Source: Microbacteriaceae bacterium (GTDB lineage Bacteria > Actinomycetota > Actinomycetes > Actinomycetales > Microbacteriaceae). From it: a stretch of 52,034 nt of DNA. The DNA lies in the NCBI GenBank assembly GCA_014377425.1, contig JACMPQ010000082.1:1-52034 (forward strand), given 5' to 3'. Every line of letters begins with the position of its first letter. The first letter of the stretch is position 1. Made by a program: the position numbers and the translations under genes. The notes under the pieces are model-generated. The model saw only the letters and a program-made list of their open reading frames with translations, did no database searches and was not told the DNA's origin. This document shows, in pieces, positions 20,087 through 28,971 of this stretch.

Positions 20087-20755
20087 ATGGCTGTTCGCAT
20101 CAACCCCTCAATTCTCGCCGCCGATTTCGCCAATTTTGAGCGAGAACTCGGTCACATTTCGACCGCCGACTTCGCCCACGTTGACGTCATGGACAACCAC
20201 TTCGTGCCCAACCTCACCTTCGGGCTCACGATGGTTGAACGACTTCAGGAGGTGTCGCCCATTCCTCTCGACCTGCACCTGATGATCACCGAGCCCGAGC
20301 GGTGGGCTCCCGCCTACGCCGAGGCCGGCGCATTCTCGGTCACCTTTCATGCGGAGGCGGCGACGGATGTTGTGGGCCTCGCCCGCACACTCCGCGCGTT
20401 GGGCTCCCGGGCGGGTCTCGCCCTCAAGCCGGGCACCCCGGTCGAGCCGTACCTGGAGCTTCTGCCCGAGTTTGATCAGGTGCTCGTGATGACGGTCGAG
20501 CCGGGCTTCGGTGGCCAGTCGTTTATGGAATCCACGATGCCCAAACTGGCGTTGCTGCGCAACGCCGTGGATTCCGCTCACCTCGACCTGTGGCTACAGG
20601 TCGACGGCGGCATAAACGAGGAGACCATTGTGACGGCGGCGTCTGCCGGGGCAGACACCTTCGTGGCCGGTTCCTCGGTGTTTCGGGCCGAGAACCCGGC
20701 GGCCCAAATCGAACTGTTGCGCTCGACCGCTTCCGTATCCGCGCACGCTCACTGA
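20087..20755 (+). CDS. rpe: Ribulose-phosphate 3-epimerase
   Basis: The 222-residue TIM-barrel enzyme interconverts ribulose-5-phosphate and xylulose-5-phosphate in the pentose phosphate pathway. It carries INPSILAADF, HVDVMDNHFVPNLTFG, LHLMI, VEPGFGGQSF and QVDGGI, covering the metal and phosphate sites. It starts nine bases after rsmB. The start has no ribosome site but a good leaderless -10 arrangement. Confidence 0.97.
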   Translation: MAVRINPSILAADFANFERELGHISTADFAHVDVMDNHFVPNLTFGLTMVERLQEVSPIPLDLHLMITEPERWAPAYAEAGAFSVTFHAEAATDVVGLARTLRALGSRAGLALKPGTPVEPYLELLPEFDQVLVMTVEPGFGGQSFMESTMPKLALLRNAVDSAHLDLWLQVDGGINEETIVTAASAGADTFVAGSSVFRAENPAAQIELLRSTASVSAHAH

Positions 20756-20791
20756 GGCCGCAGCGCCTGCAGCGGAGGATGATGCGGCGAG

Positions 20792-20829
20792 GCACGGTCG
20801 CGTAGGTACGGTCGCGTGGGCACGGCCAC
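20792..20829 (+). repeat. 14-bp tandem repeat before the FKBP gene
   Basis: Units GCACGGTCGCGTAG, GTACGGTCGCGTGG and a partial GCACGGCCAC follow each other at a 14-base period in the rpe-FKBP spacer. The role is unknown. Together they lie 30-65 bases upstream of the FKBP start, in the likely promoter region. Confidence 0.85.
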
Positions 20830-20856
20830 ATAGTTGGCCCATGGTTGGATTGACCC

Positions 20857-21225
20857 ATGACTGACAAGACCAAACCCGAGATCGATTTCCAAGACGGTGC
20901 CGAGCCGACCGAACTGGTCTGTACCGACATTGAGGTGGGTACCGGCGAGACCGCAACCGCCGGAGCCACCGTTGACGTGCACTACCTCGGTGTCGAATTC
21001 GCCTCCGGCGAAGAGTTCGACTCCTCCTGGAGCCGCGGCCAGTCCGTGAATTTTCCGCTCAACGCCCTGATTGCCGGTTGGCAGGAGGGCATCCCCGGAA
21101 TGAAGGTTGGCGGCCGCCGCCAGCTCGTCGTTCCGCCCGCCCTCGCCTACGGTCCGGCCGGCAGCGGTCACCAGCTCAGCGGTAAGACCCTCATCTTCGT
21201 GATCGACCTGATGGGCGTCAGCTAA
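20857..21225 (+). CDS. FKBP-type peptidyl-prolyl cis-trans isomerase
   Basis: The 122-residue protein is a single cytosolic FKBP domain with no signal peptide. Family landmarks are VDVHYLGVEFASGEEFDSSW, INALIAGWQEGIPGMKVGGR-like text (actual PLNALIAGWQEGIPGMKVGG) and the C-terminal LIFVIDLMGV strand. It accelerates proline isomerisation during folding. It is followed by a strong hairpin terminator, so the unit ends here. Confidence 0.95.
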   Translation: MTDKTKPEIDFQDGAEPTELVCTDIEVGTGETATAGATVDVHYLGVEFASGEEFDSSWSRGQSVNFPLNALIAGWQEGIPGMKVGGRRQLVVPPALAYGPAGSGHQLSGKTLIFVIDLMGVS

Positions 21226-21247
21226 AACAGCCGCAACTGCAGTCGAA

Positions 21248-21291
21248 CCCAAGAACGGGCCGCGAGCAATCGCGGCCCGTTCTGTCTTGGG
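21248..21291 (+). terminator. Long hairpin terminator after the FKBP gene
   Basis: CCCAAGAACGGGCCGCG (21248-21264) pairs with CGCGGCCCGTTCTGTCTTGGG (21271-21291), with a six-base loop AGCAAT and a small internal bulge. No long T-run follows, which is common in high-GC bacteria. Confidence 0.85.
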
Positions 21292-21298
21292 CCATGAC

Positions 21299-21340
21299 TG
21301 AAGCTTCGGACGATTGAAGCTTCGGACGATCGAAGCTGCG
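21299..21340 (+). repeat. 16-bp tandem repeat upstream of the ABC exporter genes
   Basis: TGAAGCTTCGGACGAT occurs twice (21299-21314 and 21315-21330) followed by a partial CGAAGCTGCG. Each unit contains the near-palindrome GAAGCTTC. It lies 70-110 bases before the ABC ATPase start, so it could be a regulator binding array or a slippage product. Confidence 0.85.
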
Positions 21341-21410
21341 AGTGTGGGCGACGGTCAGCGCACTGCGGCATCCTGAGACAACCCCAAAGTCTCACCAAGG
21401 AGCACCCCTA

Positions 21411-22163
21411 ATGACCGTCCCCATTCTCTCGACCCATGAGTTGAAAAAGTCATACGGTCGCGGCCAAAGTCGTTTCGACGCCCTCAAGGGCGTATCGCTG
21501 GAAATTTTTGCGGGGGAGAGCGTCGCTATTGTCGGCAAAAGCGGATCAGGCAAATCCACCCTCATGCACCTACTCGCGCTGCTGGATCGCCCGAGCAGCG
21601 GTTCGGTAAATCTCAACGGCAGCGATGCAATCCTCTTGAAGGGTCGGGTTCTCAACGGCACCCGCAATAAAACCTTCGGATTTGTCTTTCAACAGTTTTT
21701 TCTGACTGGGGGAGCCACGGTGCTCGAGAACGTCATCTTGCCGCTGAAGATTGCCGGGGTCGGTTCTCGCGAGCGCAGACGTCGGGGGCTGGCGGCGCTT
21801 GAGCAACTGGAGTTGGTCGACAAGGCCAAGAACAAGGCCAGCGCCCTCTCCGGCGGTCAAAAACAGCGAGCGGTCATTGCCCGAGCGCTGGTGAACACCC
21901 CGAAGGTGATCTTCGCCGACGAACCGACCGGAAACCTCGACAGCGCCACGGGGGCTGTGGTCGAAAACATCCTGTTCGGGCTCAACCGCGACCGCGGCAT
22001 CACGCTGATCGTGGTCACTCACGACGAGGAGTTGGCGGCCCGTTGTGATCGCCGTATCTTCATTCGTGACGGCCTGATCGTGGCATCCGATGCGAGCCCT
22101 AACCCGCCGCACGGTGCCCACGCGGCCCGCGCCACCGCAACCTCGGAAGCAAACGCCGCATGA
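21411..22163 (+). CDS. ABC transporter ATP-binding protein, MacB/LolD type
   Basis: The 250-residue ATPase starts at ATG 21411 after AAGGAGC; an in-frame GTG at 21342 lacks such a site. Walker A is GKSGSGKST (42-50), the Q-loop VFQQFF (92-97), signature LSGGQ (146-150), Walker B VIFADE (166-171), H-loop His204 in VVTHDE. The FADEPTGNLDS form is typical of MacB/FtsE/LolD-like ATPases paired with FtsX-fold permeases. The C-terminal 25 residues are a Pro/Ala-rich tail. It is translationally coupled (ATGA) to its permease. Confidence 0.95.
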   Translation: MTVPILSTHELKKSYGRGQSRFDALKGVSLEIFAGESVAIVGKSGSGKSTLMHLLALLDRPSSGSVNLNGSDAILLKGRVLNGTRNKTFGFVFQQFFLTGGATVLENVILPLKIAGVGSRERRRRGLAALEQLELVDKAKNKASALSGGQKQRAVIARALVNTPKVIFADEPTGNLDSATGAVVENILFGLNRDRGITLIVVTHDEELAARCDRRIFIRDGLIVASDASPNPPHGAHAARATATSEANAA

Positions 22164-23449
22164 AAAGCCTCGACGTCATCTCAACGGCAATCGGCAACAC
22201 CTTTCGCAGCAAACTGCGCACCACCCTCACGGTGATCGCCATTTTTATCGGCGCTTTCACCCTCACCATCACGAGCGGGATCGGCACCGGAGTCAACGGC
22301 TACATCGACACCACCGTGGCTGCCATCGGTGCCAAAGACGTGCTCACCGTCACCAAGACGGCGAATGCTCCCACCACAGGTCCCACCAAATACGACCCCA
22401 ACACCATCTCTGCCGGAGCCCGCGCGCGCCCCGGCTCCACCATCGAAGCCATGAATTCGGCTGACATTGCCACGATTCGGGCAGTGAGTGGCGTGCTTTC
22501 CGTGCAGCCCATTCTCGGGGTGCGCCCCAGCTACATCGAGGGCACCGCCGGCACGAAGTACAGCATCACCTCCAACGGGGCCGGAACCGGTGTCAAATTG
22601 CAATTGCAGGATGGCGCGCAGCCGAGCATCACCAGCACCGGCTACGAGGTGGCTCTTCCGGTTTCCTACGTCAAAGCCCTCGGTCTGAAGACTGATGCCG
22701 CCGCCATCGGCTCCACGGTGCGAATCGGCATCACCGACTCCGCTCAAAACATGAACGTGGTGGAAGCCACCGTCGTCGGTGTTGCCACTACGAGCCTGGG
22801 CGGTGCCGGAGACAGCGTCACCACAAATCCTGCCCTCACCCAAAAGCTCTACGACGTGCAGAGCACGGGGCTTGCCGGTGTTGCTAAGGATCGTTTCGCC
22901 CAGGCAACGGTCACCTTCAACGCCGCGGCCACCGATAAAGAAATCAGCCAGCTAAAAGACCGTTTGGCGAAAGACGGATTTACCGCGGTGACGGTTGCCG
23001 ACCAGATCGGTACCTTCAAGACGGTGATAGACGTGATCGTGTTGATACTGAACGCCTTTGCGGTCATCGCACTGGTGGCCGCCGGCTTCGGAATCGTCAA
23101 CACCCTCCTGATGTCGGTGCAGGAACGCACCCGCGAGATCGGCCTTATGAAGGCGATGGGAATGGGAAGTGGCAAAATTTTCGGACTGTTCAGTTTCGAG
23201 GCAATCTTCATTGGTTTCCTCGGCAGTGCCTTAGGCGCGGCAATCGGCATCGCGGTGGGAAGCGGCATTAGCGCAGCGCTGTCTCGCACCGTCTTTTCGG
23301 CGCTTCCTGGACTCACCCTGATCTCCTTCAACGCCGGCTCGATCGCGGGCATCATCGCGATCGTGATGGCCATTGCCTTCGTTGCGGGGTCGCTCCCGGC
23401 CACCCGGGCCGCGCGGCAAGATCCGATCGAATCCCTCCGCTACGAGTGA
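22160..23449 (+). CDS. ABC transporter permease, MacB/FtsX fold
   Basis: The 429-residue protein has one N-terminal membrane span (about 22-42), a large extracytoplasmic domain of the MacB_PCD type (about 45-280) and three C-terminal spans (about 285-310, 340-365, 385-410). FGIVNTLLMSVQERTREIGL and MKAMGMGSGKIFGLFSFEA are the FtsX-domain coupling region. With the preceding ATPase it would form a mechanotransmission or export complex of unknown cargo (peptide, lipoprotein, antibiotic). No partner adaptor is nearby. Confidence 0.93.
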   Translation: MKSLDVISTAIGNTFRSKLRTTLTVIAIFIGAFTLTITSGIGTGVNGYIDTTVAAIGAKDVLTVTKTANAPTTGPTKYDPNTISAGARARPGSTIEAMNSADIATIRAVSGVLSVQPILGVRPSYIEGTAGTKYSITSNGAGTGVKLQLQDGAQPSITSTGYEVALPVSYVKALGLKTDAAAIGSTVRIGITDSAQNMNVVEATVVGVATTSLGGAGDSVTTNPALTQKLYDVQSTGLAGVAKDRFAQATVTFNAAATDKEISQLKDRLAKDGFTAVTVADQIGTFKTVIDVIVLILNAFAVIALVAAGFGIVNTLLMSVQERTREIGLMKAMGMGSGKIFGLFSFEAIFIGFLGSALGAAIGIAVGSGISAALSRTVFSALPGLTLISFNAGSIAGIIAIVMAIAFVAGSLPATRAARQDPIESLRYE

Positions 23450-23453
23450 CGCC

Positions 23454-24137
23454 ATGACAACTTTTGCCCTCATTCACGGCGGCGGTTCCACGGCCTGGGA
23501 TTGGCACCTCGTATCCCCGAGGCTTCATAGCGCTGGCCACCGCGTGGTGGCCGTCGACCTCCCGATTGAGGATGCGACGGCCGGCCTCAACGATTACGTG
23601 CACACAGTGATGGATGCCGTGTTCGCCGAAGTCAGCAATGCCGAGCACGTAATCGTGGTCGGGCACTCACTCGGCGGCTTCACCGCACCGCTGGTTGCCG
23701 AAAAGCTTCACGCCGATGGCCTCGTCTATCTTGCTGGGATGATTCCGGCGCCCGGTGAGACTTTCGAACAGTGGTGGCACAACACCGGCCATGATCGCGA
23801 AACGGTGAGTGCCGACACCGATGAAGCCCTCTTTAACGGGGTACCCGAGCACCTTGCTCGGGAGGCCAAAGCGCTCGAACGCCACCAGCAGGGGGCATGG
23901 ATGTCGCGCCCCTGGCCCGGAAAGCGGCCGTCAATGCCGACCGGGGCGATCCTCTGCCGCGACGACCGGTTCTTTCCCGCCGCTTTCATGGCGCGGCAGA
24001 TTCATGACCGGCTCGGCGTCGAACCGATCGAGATCCCCGGCGGTCACTATGCGCCGCTCAGCGAGCCGAAGGCGGTTGCCGCCGCACTCATCGGCCTGGC
24101 GCGCGAGATCCAACTCACCATCCGCACAATTCGCTAA
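23454..24137 (+). CDS. Alpha/beta hydrolase, MES/EstC-like
   Basis: The 227-residue hydrolase starts at ATG 23454, four bases after the permease stop. It has the oxyanion-hole HGGGSTAWDW (8-17), nucleophile Ser72 in GHSLGG, and a late histidine in GGHYAPLSEP. An Asp in CRDDRFF is the likely third residue. The compact form without a large lid resembles plant methylesterases and bacterial EstC; the substrate is unknown. Close spacing suggests co-transcription with the ABC pair, but a functional link is not demonstrated. Confidence 0.88.
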   Translation: MTTFALIHGGGSTAWDWHLVSPRLHSAGHRVVAVDLPIEDATAGLNDYVHTVMDAVFAEVSNAEHVIVVGHSLGGFTAPLVAEKLHADGLVYLAGMIPAPGETFEQWWHNTGHDRETVSADTDEALFNGVPEHLAREAKALERHQQGAWMSRPWPGKRPSMPTGAILCRDDRFFPAAFMARQIHDRLGVEPIEIPGGHYAPLSEPKAVAAALIGLAREIQLTIRTIR

Positions 24138-24196
24138 ACACGCGACCGACCGGGCACGCGCCAAGCCACCGCACCGAGCCGCTGCGCTACACCCGG

Positions 24197-24209
24197 TAAC
24201 CTTGACCCT
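24197..24209 (+). promoter_or_regulatory. Candidate leaderless -10 element for hisE
   Basis: TAACCT (24197-24202) is followed by seven bases and the hisE GTG. No Shine-Dalgarno is present. The layout is the same as before rpe and trpD. Confidence 0.5.
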
Positions 24210-24473
24210 GTGAAAACGTTCGACGCCCTCTTTGCCGAATTGGCTGAAAAAGCCGTGACCCGACCGGAGGGTTCGGCCACCGTTGCCGAACTCGACGCCG
24301 GAGTTCACGCCATCGGAAAGAAAATCGTTGAAGAGGCTGCAGAGGTCTGGATGGCCGCCGAGTTTCAGTCGAACGGTGAGACCGCCGGCGAAATTTCGCA
24401 GCTCATCTATCACCTTCAGGTGTTGATGATCGCCAAAGGCCTCACCCCCCAAGACATTTACACCCGGCTATAA
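24210..24473 (+). CDS. hisE: Phosphoribosyl-ATP pyrophosphatase
   Basis: The 87-residue monofunctional HisE removes pyrophosphate from phosphoribosyl-ATP, the second histidine step. It has the all-alpha fold signature [16 protein letters not shown], with the acidic metal-binding helix. GTG start, likely leaderless. It precedes hisG by 48 bases, so the first two reactions are encoded side by side. Confidence 0.95.
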   Translation: MKTFDALFAELAEKAVTRPEGSATVAELDAGVHAIGKKIVEEAAEVWMAAEFQSNGETAGEISQLIYHLQVLMIAKGLTPQDIYTRL

Positions 24474-24521
24474 CTAACCCACCCGCTGTCATCGCGCCCG
24501 TTCGCGAGTAAAGAGACGATC

Positions 24522-25397
24522 ATGCTGCGCATCGCAGTGCCCAACAAGGGCTCCCTTTCCGAGATCGCCGCCGACATGCTGCTGGAGGCCGGCTATACCG
24601 GTCGCCGCGACCCGCGTGCCCTGAGCGCCGCAGACCCGCGCAACGACGTCGAATTCTTTTACCTCCGCCCGCGCGATATCGCCACCTACGTTGGCTCCGG
24701 CGCGCTGGACGTTGGCATCACCGGCCGCGACCTGCTCATCGATTCCGGGTCTCCCGCACGCGAGATCGCCAGCCTCAACTTCGGTGACTCCACGTTTCGG
24801 TTCGCCGCAGCCCCCGGGCGCTTCTCCACCCTGGAAGACCTTGCGGGCATCCGGGTCGCCACCAGCTACCCCGGGCTCGTCGGGGCGTTCCTTCAGAGCC
24901 ACGGAGTTACCGCCGTTCTCGTACGCCTCGATGGCGCGGTCGAATCCGCTGTCAAGCTGGGGGTGGCGGATGTCGTCGCCGATGTTGTCTCTACCGGCTC
25001 CACCCTGCGCGCCCAGGGTCTCGAAATCTTCGGCCCGGTGATTCTCGACTCCACCGCCGTGCTCATCACCGCCGGGGTAGACGAGAACGGGGCAGCCACC
25101 ACTCCCGCCGAGCGTGACCTCTCCGGCATCGCCACCCTGCACCGACGCCTCCAGGGTGTGCTCGTAGCTCGCCGCTACGTGCTGATGGATTACGACCTAC
25201 CGGCCGAGCTCATCGACGCCGCTTCCCTGATCACTCCCGGGTTGGAATCTCCCACCGTCTCACCGCTGCGCGACCCCGCCTGGGTGGCCGTGCGCGTCAT
25301 GATCGAACGCACCGAAATCAACCACGTCATGGACGAGCTCTACACCCTCGGTGCGCGCGCCATTTTGGTCAGCTCCATCCACGCTGCCCGCATCTAG
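24522..25397 (+). CDS. hisG: ATP phosphoribosyltransferase, long form
   Basis: The 291-residue HisG joins PRPP and ATP, the committed and histidine-inhibited step. Starting MLRIAVPNKGSLSE, it carries ALDVGITGRDLL and VADVVADVVSTGSTLRAQGL (PRPP loop), then a C-terminal ACT-like regulatory domain (about 215-290). The long form works without HisZ and binds histidine itself. AAAGAGACG precedes the ATG. Confidence 0.97.
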   Translation: MLRIAVPNKGSLSEIAADMLLEAGYTGRRDPRALSAADPRNDVEFFYLRPRDIATYVGSGALDVGITGRDLLIDSGSPAREIASLNFGDSTFRFAAAPGRFSTLEDLAGIRVATSYPGLVGAFLQSHGVTAVLVRLDGAVESAVKLGVADVVADVVSTGSTLRAQGLEIFGPVILDSTAVLITAGVDENGAATTPAERDLSGIATLHRRLQGVLVARRYVLMDYDLPAELIDAASLITPGLESPTVSPLRDPAWVAVRVMIERTEINHVMDELYTLGARAILVSSIHAARI

Positions 25398-25403
25398 AGC
25401 AGT

Positions 25404-25423
25404 CCCTCCCCTCCCCTCCCCTC
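25404..25423 (-). other. G-quadruplex-forming motif in the hisG-hisF spacer
   Basis: The plus strand is CCC-T-CCCC-T-CCCC-T-CCCC-T, so the minus strand has four G-runs of three to four separated by single A bases. This matches the G-quadruplex consensus with one-base loops, on the template strand of hisF. It is seven bases after the hisG stop. Confidence 0.7.
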
Positions 25424-25463
25424 GCACACAGCACTCACGAACCGCGCAATAAGGAAGAACCCC

Positions 25464-26249
25464 GTGACCGTTGCCATTCGCGTCATCCCGTGTCTCGATG
25501 TGGCCAACGGTCGCGTCGTCAAGGGCGTCAATTTTAAGAATCTGCGGGATGCCGGAGACCCGGTCGAACTCGCTACCCGCTACTTTGAGCAGGGCGCCGA
25601 CGAAATCACCTTCCTCGACGTCACCGCCACCGTCGACAACCGCGACACCGTCTACGACATAGTGCGGGCCACCGCAGAGCAGGTGTTCATTCCGCTCACC
25701 GTCGGCGGGGGAGTGCGCACAACCGACGACGTGGCACGGCTCCTCGGGAGCGGGGCCGACAAGGTGGGGGTCAACAGTGCCGCCATCGCCCGACCGATGC
25801 TGATCAACGAAATCGCCGACCGCTTCGGTGCCCAGGTGCTCGTACTTTCGCTAGACGTCAAGCGCGCCCCCGGTACCCCGAGCGGTTTCGTGGTGACCAC
25901 TCACGGCGGCCGCACCGAAACCACCCTCGACGCGCTGGGCTGGGCCACCGACGCAATCAACCGCGGCGCGGGGGAGCTCTTGGTGAACTCGATCGACGCC
26001 GACGGCACCCGCACCGGCTTCGACCTCGAACTCATCGCCGCCATGCGAGGGGTTAGCCGAGTACCGGTAATCGCCTCCGGTGGGGCCGGAAACCTGAGTC
26101 ATTTTGTTCCGGCGATTACCGCCGGGGCCGATGCTTTGCTAGCGGCATCCGTGTTCCACGATGCCGATCTGACCGTGGACGACATCAAGCGGCAGCTGGC
26201 TGCGGCCGGCCTCATCACCCGCAGCTCGACCGCTCAGGAGTCCGCATGA
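25464..26249 (+). CDS. hisF: Imidazole glycerol phosphate synthase cyclase subunit
   Basis: The 261-residue TIM barrel carries the catalytic aspartates in [16 protein letters not shown] (Asp11) and [16 protein letters not shown], and [13 protein letters not shown]. It makes IGP and AICAR from PRFAR using ammonia from HisH, which is not in the window. GTG start with AAGGAAG in front. The stop overlaps hisI as ATGA. Confidence 0.97.
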   Translation: MTVAIRVIPCLDVANGRVVKGVNFKNLRDAGDPVELATRYFEQGADEITFLDVTATVDNRDTVYDIVRATAEQVFIPLTVGGGVRTTDDVARLLGSGADKVGVNSAAIARPMLINEIADRFGAQVLVLSLDVKRAPGTPSGFVVTTHGGRTETTLDALGWATDAINRGAGELLVNSIDADGTRTGFDLELIAAMRGVSRVPVIASGGAGNLSHFVPAITAGADALLAASVFHDADLTVDDIKRQLAAAGLITRSSTAQESA

Positions 26250-26644
26250 CCGCATCACTCGACAGCCCGATCGGCAGCGAACCCGACAGTCAGCTCGAGG
26301 CCGTCCTCGCCCGCGCAACCTTCGATAGCGCGGGTCTGCTGCCCGCCATCGTGCAGCAGTTCGACACGCACGAGGTGCTTATGCTCGGCTACATGAACCG
26401 CGAAGCGCTGCGCCGAACCCTCACCGAGGGCCGGGTCACCTTCTGGTCCCGATCGCGGCAGGAATTTTGGCGCAAGGGCGACACCTCTGGGCATGCCCAG
26501 TTCGTGCGCGCGGCGTCGCTCGACTGTGATTCCGACACACTTCTCCTGCAGGTCGAACAGATTGGCGCAGCATGCCACACCGGCGAGCACTCCTGTTTCG
26601 ATGTCGACCCCCTCACCCCCACCATTGGTTTTAACCATGAATGA
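26246..26644 (+). CDS. hisI: Phosphoribosyl-AMP cyclohydrolase
   Basis: The 132-residue enzyme opens the purine ring of PR-AMP. The core [33 protein letters not shown], the metal-binding Asp93/Asp95/Asp97 and Cys94 in DCDSD, and Cys110/Cys117 are all present. The first 25 residues are a non-conserved extension. It is monofunctional, with HisE encoded separately at 24210. It overlaps hisF by four bases and trpE by eight, joining his and trp genes in one transcript. Confidence 0.96.
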   Translation: MTASLDSPIGSEPDSQLEAVLARATFDSAGLLPAIVQQFDTHEVLMLGYMNREALRRTLTEGRVTFWSRSRQEFWRKGDTSGHAQFVRAASLDCDSDTLLLQVEQIGAACHTGEHSCFDVDPLTPTIGFNHE

Positions 26645-28157
26645 CACCACCACCCTTGAGCAATTCACTGCCCTCCTCGGCGACCACCGCGTCGTGCCGG
26701 TCATCCGGGAGCTCTTTGCCGACGGCGAGACCCCGGTGGGCATTTATCGCAAGCTCGCCGCCGGTCGTCCTGGCACTTTTTTGCTGGAATCCGCCGAGCA
26801 AGGCGCCGTCTGGTCGCGCTACTCCTTCATCGGCGTCTCAAGCTTCGGTGTTTTGACCCAGACGGATGAAGACGCGCACTGGCTCGACTACGGCCTCTCC
26901 GCCGAGCGTGCCTTTGGCACGGCATCACCGCAGGCACCTCTTGAGGCCATCGCTCATCTCTACGAGCGGTGGGCCACCCCGCGCATCCCCGGTCACCCCC
27001 CGCTCACCGGGGGACTTGTCGGCTTCATCGGCTGGGAGGCGATCCGGCAAATCGAGCGGTTGCCCAACATCCCGCCCGCAGACTTTGCCCTGCCCGGTCA
27101 GGCATTGAGCTTTGTCTCCGAGCTCGTAGTGGTGGATCACCGCACCGGCTCAGTTCTTCTCATCGCTGCCGCACTCAATGACGGTATCGAAAGCGGCGAC
27201 CAGCTTTGGGCACGCGCCCAGGACAGCCTCAACTCACTGCAGTCACGACTCAACGAACCGGCCGAAGCCTGGCTTGCCGAGGTTGATCTCACGATCGCGC
27301 CGACCCCCACCCCGCGCGTCAACCCCGACGCATTCCAGAAGATGGTCGAACGCTCAAAGCAGTTCATCGTAGATGGGGATGTCTTTCAGGTCGTGCTCTC
27401 GCAGCGTTTCGATCATGAGGTCACCGCCGATCCGATCGACGTGTACCGGGTGCTGCGCACCCTCAACCCAAGTCCGTACATGTACCTCCTGAGCCTGAAT
27501 GACCCGGCGGGGGAACCCTACTGGATCGTCGGTTCCTCGCCCGAGGCGCTCGTTACGGTTAAAAATCGTCGGGCCACGATGCATCCGATCGCCGGATCAA
27601 AACCGCGCGGGAGCACGCCCGAAGAAGATGCCGGGCTCGCCGACGCTCTGCTCAACGACCCGAAGGAACGCGCCGAGCACCTGATGCTCGTCGACCTCGC
27701 CCGCAATGATCTACTCAAGGTGTGTCAGCCCGGCACGGTGGAGGTCACCGAGTTCATGCAGGTGGAGCGCTTTAGCCACATCATGCATCTGGTGTCGAGC
27801 GTCGAGGGTAATCTCAACGGGTCGACGACATCGCTTGACGTGTTTCGCGCTACCTTCCCGGCCGGTACCCTCTCCGGAGCCCCCAAGCCGCGCGCACTGG
27901 AAATCATCGACGAGCTTGAGGTTGCGCAGCGCGGGCTCTACGGTGGCGTGGTCGGATACTTCGACTTCGCGGGCGACCTAGACCTGGCCATCGCCATCCG
28001 CACCGCCACCATCGTGGGCGGCATGGCTCGGGTGCAGGCCGGGGCGGGTGTCGTGGCCGACTCCGACTCCGCCGCAGAGCAGTTGGAGGCGCAGAACAAG
28101 GCGGCAGCGCCACTGCGTGCGGTCGCCGTCGCGAACGCCATGCGGCGGGTCAGCTAG
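26637..28157 (+). CDS. trpE: Anthranilate synthase component I
   Basis: The 506-residue enzyme converts chorismate to anthranilate, the first tryptophan step. It starts at ATG 26637 ([10 protein letters not shown]), overlapping hisI by eight bases. The N-terminal tryptophan-binding region has FLLESAEQ, and the chorismate-binding domain has [43 protein letters not shown] and [10 protein letters not shown]. The glutaminase TrpG is not in the window. No attenuator with tryptophan codons is seen upstream, because upstream is hisI coding sequence. Confidence 0.97.
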   Translation: MNDTTTLEQFTALLGDHRVVPVIRELFADGETPVGIYRKLAAGRPGTFLLESAEQGAVWSRYSFIGVSSFGVLTQTDEDAHWLDYGLSAERAFGTASPQAPLEAIAHLYERWATPRIPGHPPLTGGLVGFIGWEAIRQIERLPNIPPADFALPGQALSFVSELVVVDHRTGSVLLIAAALNDGIESGDQLWARAQDSLNSLQSRLNEPAEAWLAEVDLTIAPTPTPRVNPDAFQKMVERSKQFIVDGDVFQVVLSQRFDHEVTADPIDVYRVLRTLNPSPYMYLLSLNDPAGEPYWIVGSSPEALVTVKNRRATMHPIAGSKPRGSTPEEDAGLADALLNDPKERAEHLMLVDLARNDLLKVCQPGTVEVTEFMQVERFSHIMHLVSSVEGNLNGSTTSLDVFRATFPAGTLSGAPKPRALEIIDELEVAQRGLYGGVVGYFDFAGDLDLAIAIRTATIVGGMARVQAGAGVVADSDSAAEQLEAQNKAAAPLRAVAVANAMRRVS

Positions 28158-28159
28158 TC

Positions 28160-28867
28160 GTGTCCGGTAGCCCTGCCGACGAGAGTGGCGCTCCTGCGGA
28201 CAAAAGTGGCGCTCCTGCCGGCGTGAAGCGCGCCGCCGCAAAGCGCATCCGGGCGAGCGGACGCCGCCTCAAATCAAGTTTTATGCTTCTCGGCCTCGCG
28301 GCAAGCGCTCTAACCCTCATCTCCTGGACCCAAAACTGGTTCACAGTCACCGTGACCCCGGGGGTGGTGAATCAAAGCTCAGTCGCCATCGGCGGGGATG
28401 TCGCCGCCGGCGGGCTCTCCGCACTGGGGCTGGCCGGGCTCGCCCTGGTGGGTGCGCTCTCGATCGCCGGCCCGTTCTTCCGCATCATTTTGGGATACCT
28501 GGAGCTCCTCATCGGCGCAGCGGTTGCACTGTCGGCCGGTATTGCCCTGTCTGCACCGGAACGCGCCTCGGCGACATCCGTCACCAAGGTCACCGGGGTT
28601 TCGGGGGCGGACTCGGTCGCCGCCCTGGTGAAATCGGTCGACGCCAGCGCGTGGCCTGCGGTTGCGTTTTTGCTGGGAATCCTCACGGTCTTCGTGGGGG
28701 TCGGCATCGTGTTTAGTGGCCGTCGCTGGCCCGGTTCGTCGAAAAAATACCAAACCAATCGCACGGATGACGCCGATCAAGGCCCGAATGCCCAGGCCGC
28801 TGCCATCCCCGACGCGATCAGCACCTGGGATGCCCTCAGCGACGGCTCCGATCCGACCGCACGCTAG
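28160..28867 (+). CDS. Trp-region conserved membrane protein (Trp_oprn_chp family)
   Basis: The 235-residue protein belongs to a family found only between trpE and trpC in actinobacteria, function unknown. It has four predicted membrane spans (about 37-57, 80-103, 106-125, 158-180), the first followed by SWTQNWFTVTV, a family hallmark. The N-terminus SGSPADESGAPADKSGAPAG is low-complexity and encoded by a 21-base repeat (AGTGGCGCTCCTGC at 28184 and 28205). The C-terminal 45 residues are polar. The GTG start is two bases after trpE, so translation is coupled. Confidence 0.9.
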   Translation: MSGSPADESGAPADKSGAPAGVKRAAAKRIRASGRRLKSSFMLLGLAASALTLISWTQNWFTVTVTPGVVNQSSVAIGGDVAAGGLSALGLAGLALVGALSIAGPFFRIILGYLELLIGAAVALSAGIALSAPERASATSVTKVTGVSGADSVAALVKSVDASAWPAVAFLLGILTVFVGVGIVFSGRRWPGSSKKYQTNRTDDADQGPNAQAAAIPDAISTWDALSDGSDPTAR

Positions 28868-28906
28868 ACTTGGCCTCCCTGAGTGCCGTCAGCGCTCGGG
28901 TAAAAA

Positions 28907-28949
28907 GCCCACGGACACACCGTAGGCGGCCGGTGGTTGTACTCCGGCC
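28907..28949 (+). promoter_or_regulatory. Two tandem RNA hairpins before the HGxxPAAW gene
   Basis: Hairpin A pairs GCC-C-ACGG (28907-28914) with CCGT-A-GGC (28920-28927) around a short loop and one C-A mismatch. Hairpin B pairs GGCCGG (28928-28933) with CCGGCC (28944-28949). They abut each other in the 104-base gap between the membrane-protein gene and the next start, and B ends about 13 bases before the Shine-Dalgarno TCAGGAGC. No T-run follows, so they are not simple terminators. Confidence 0.5.
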
Positions 28950-28971
28950 CCAGTGAACTTCAGGAGCAAAA

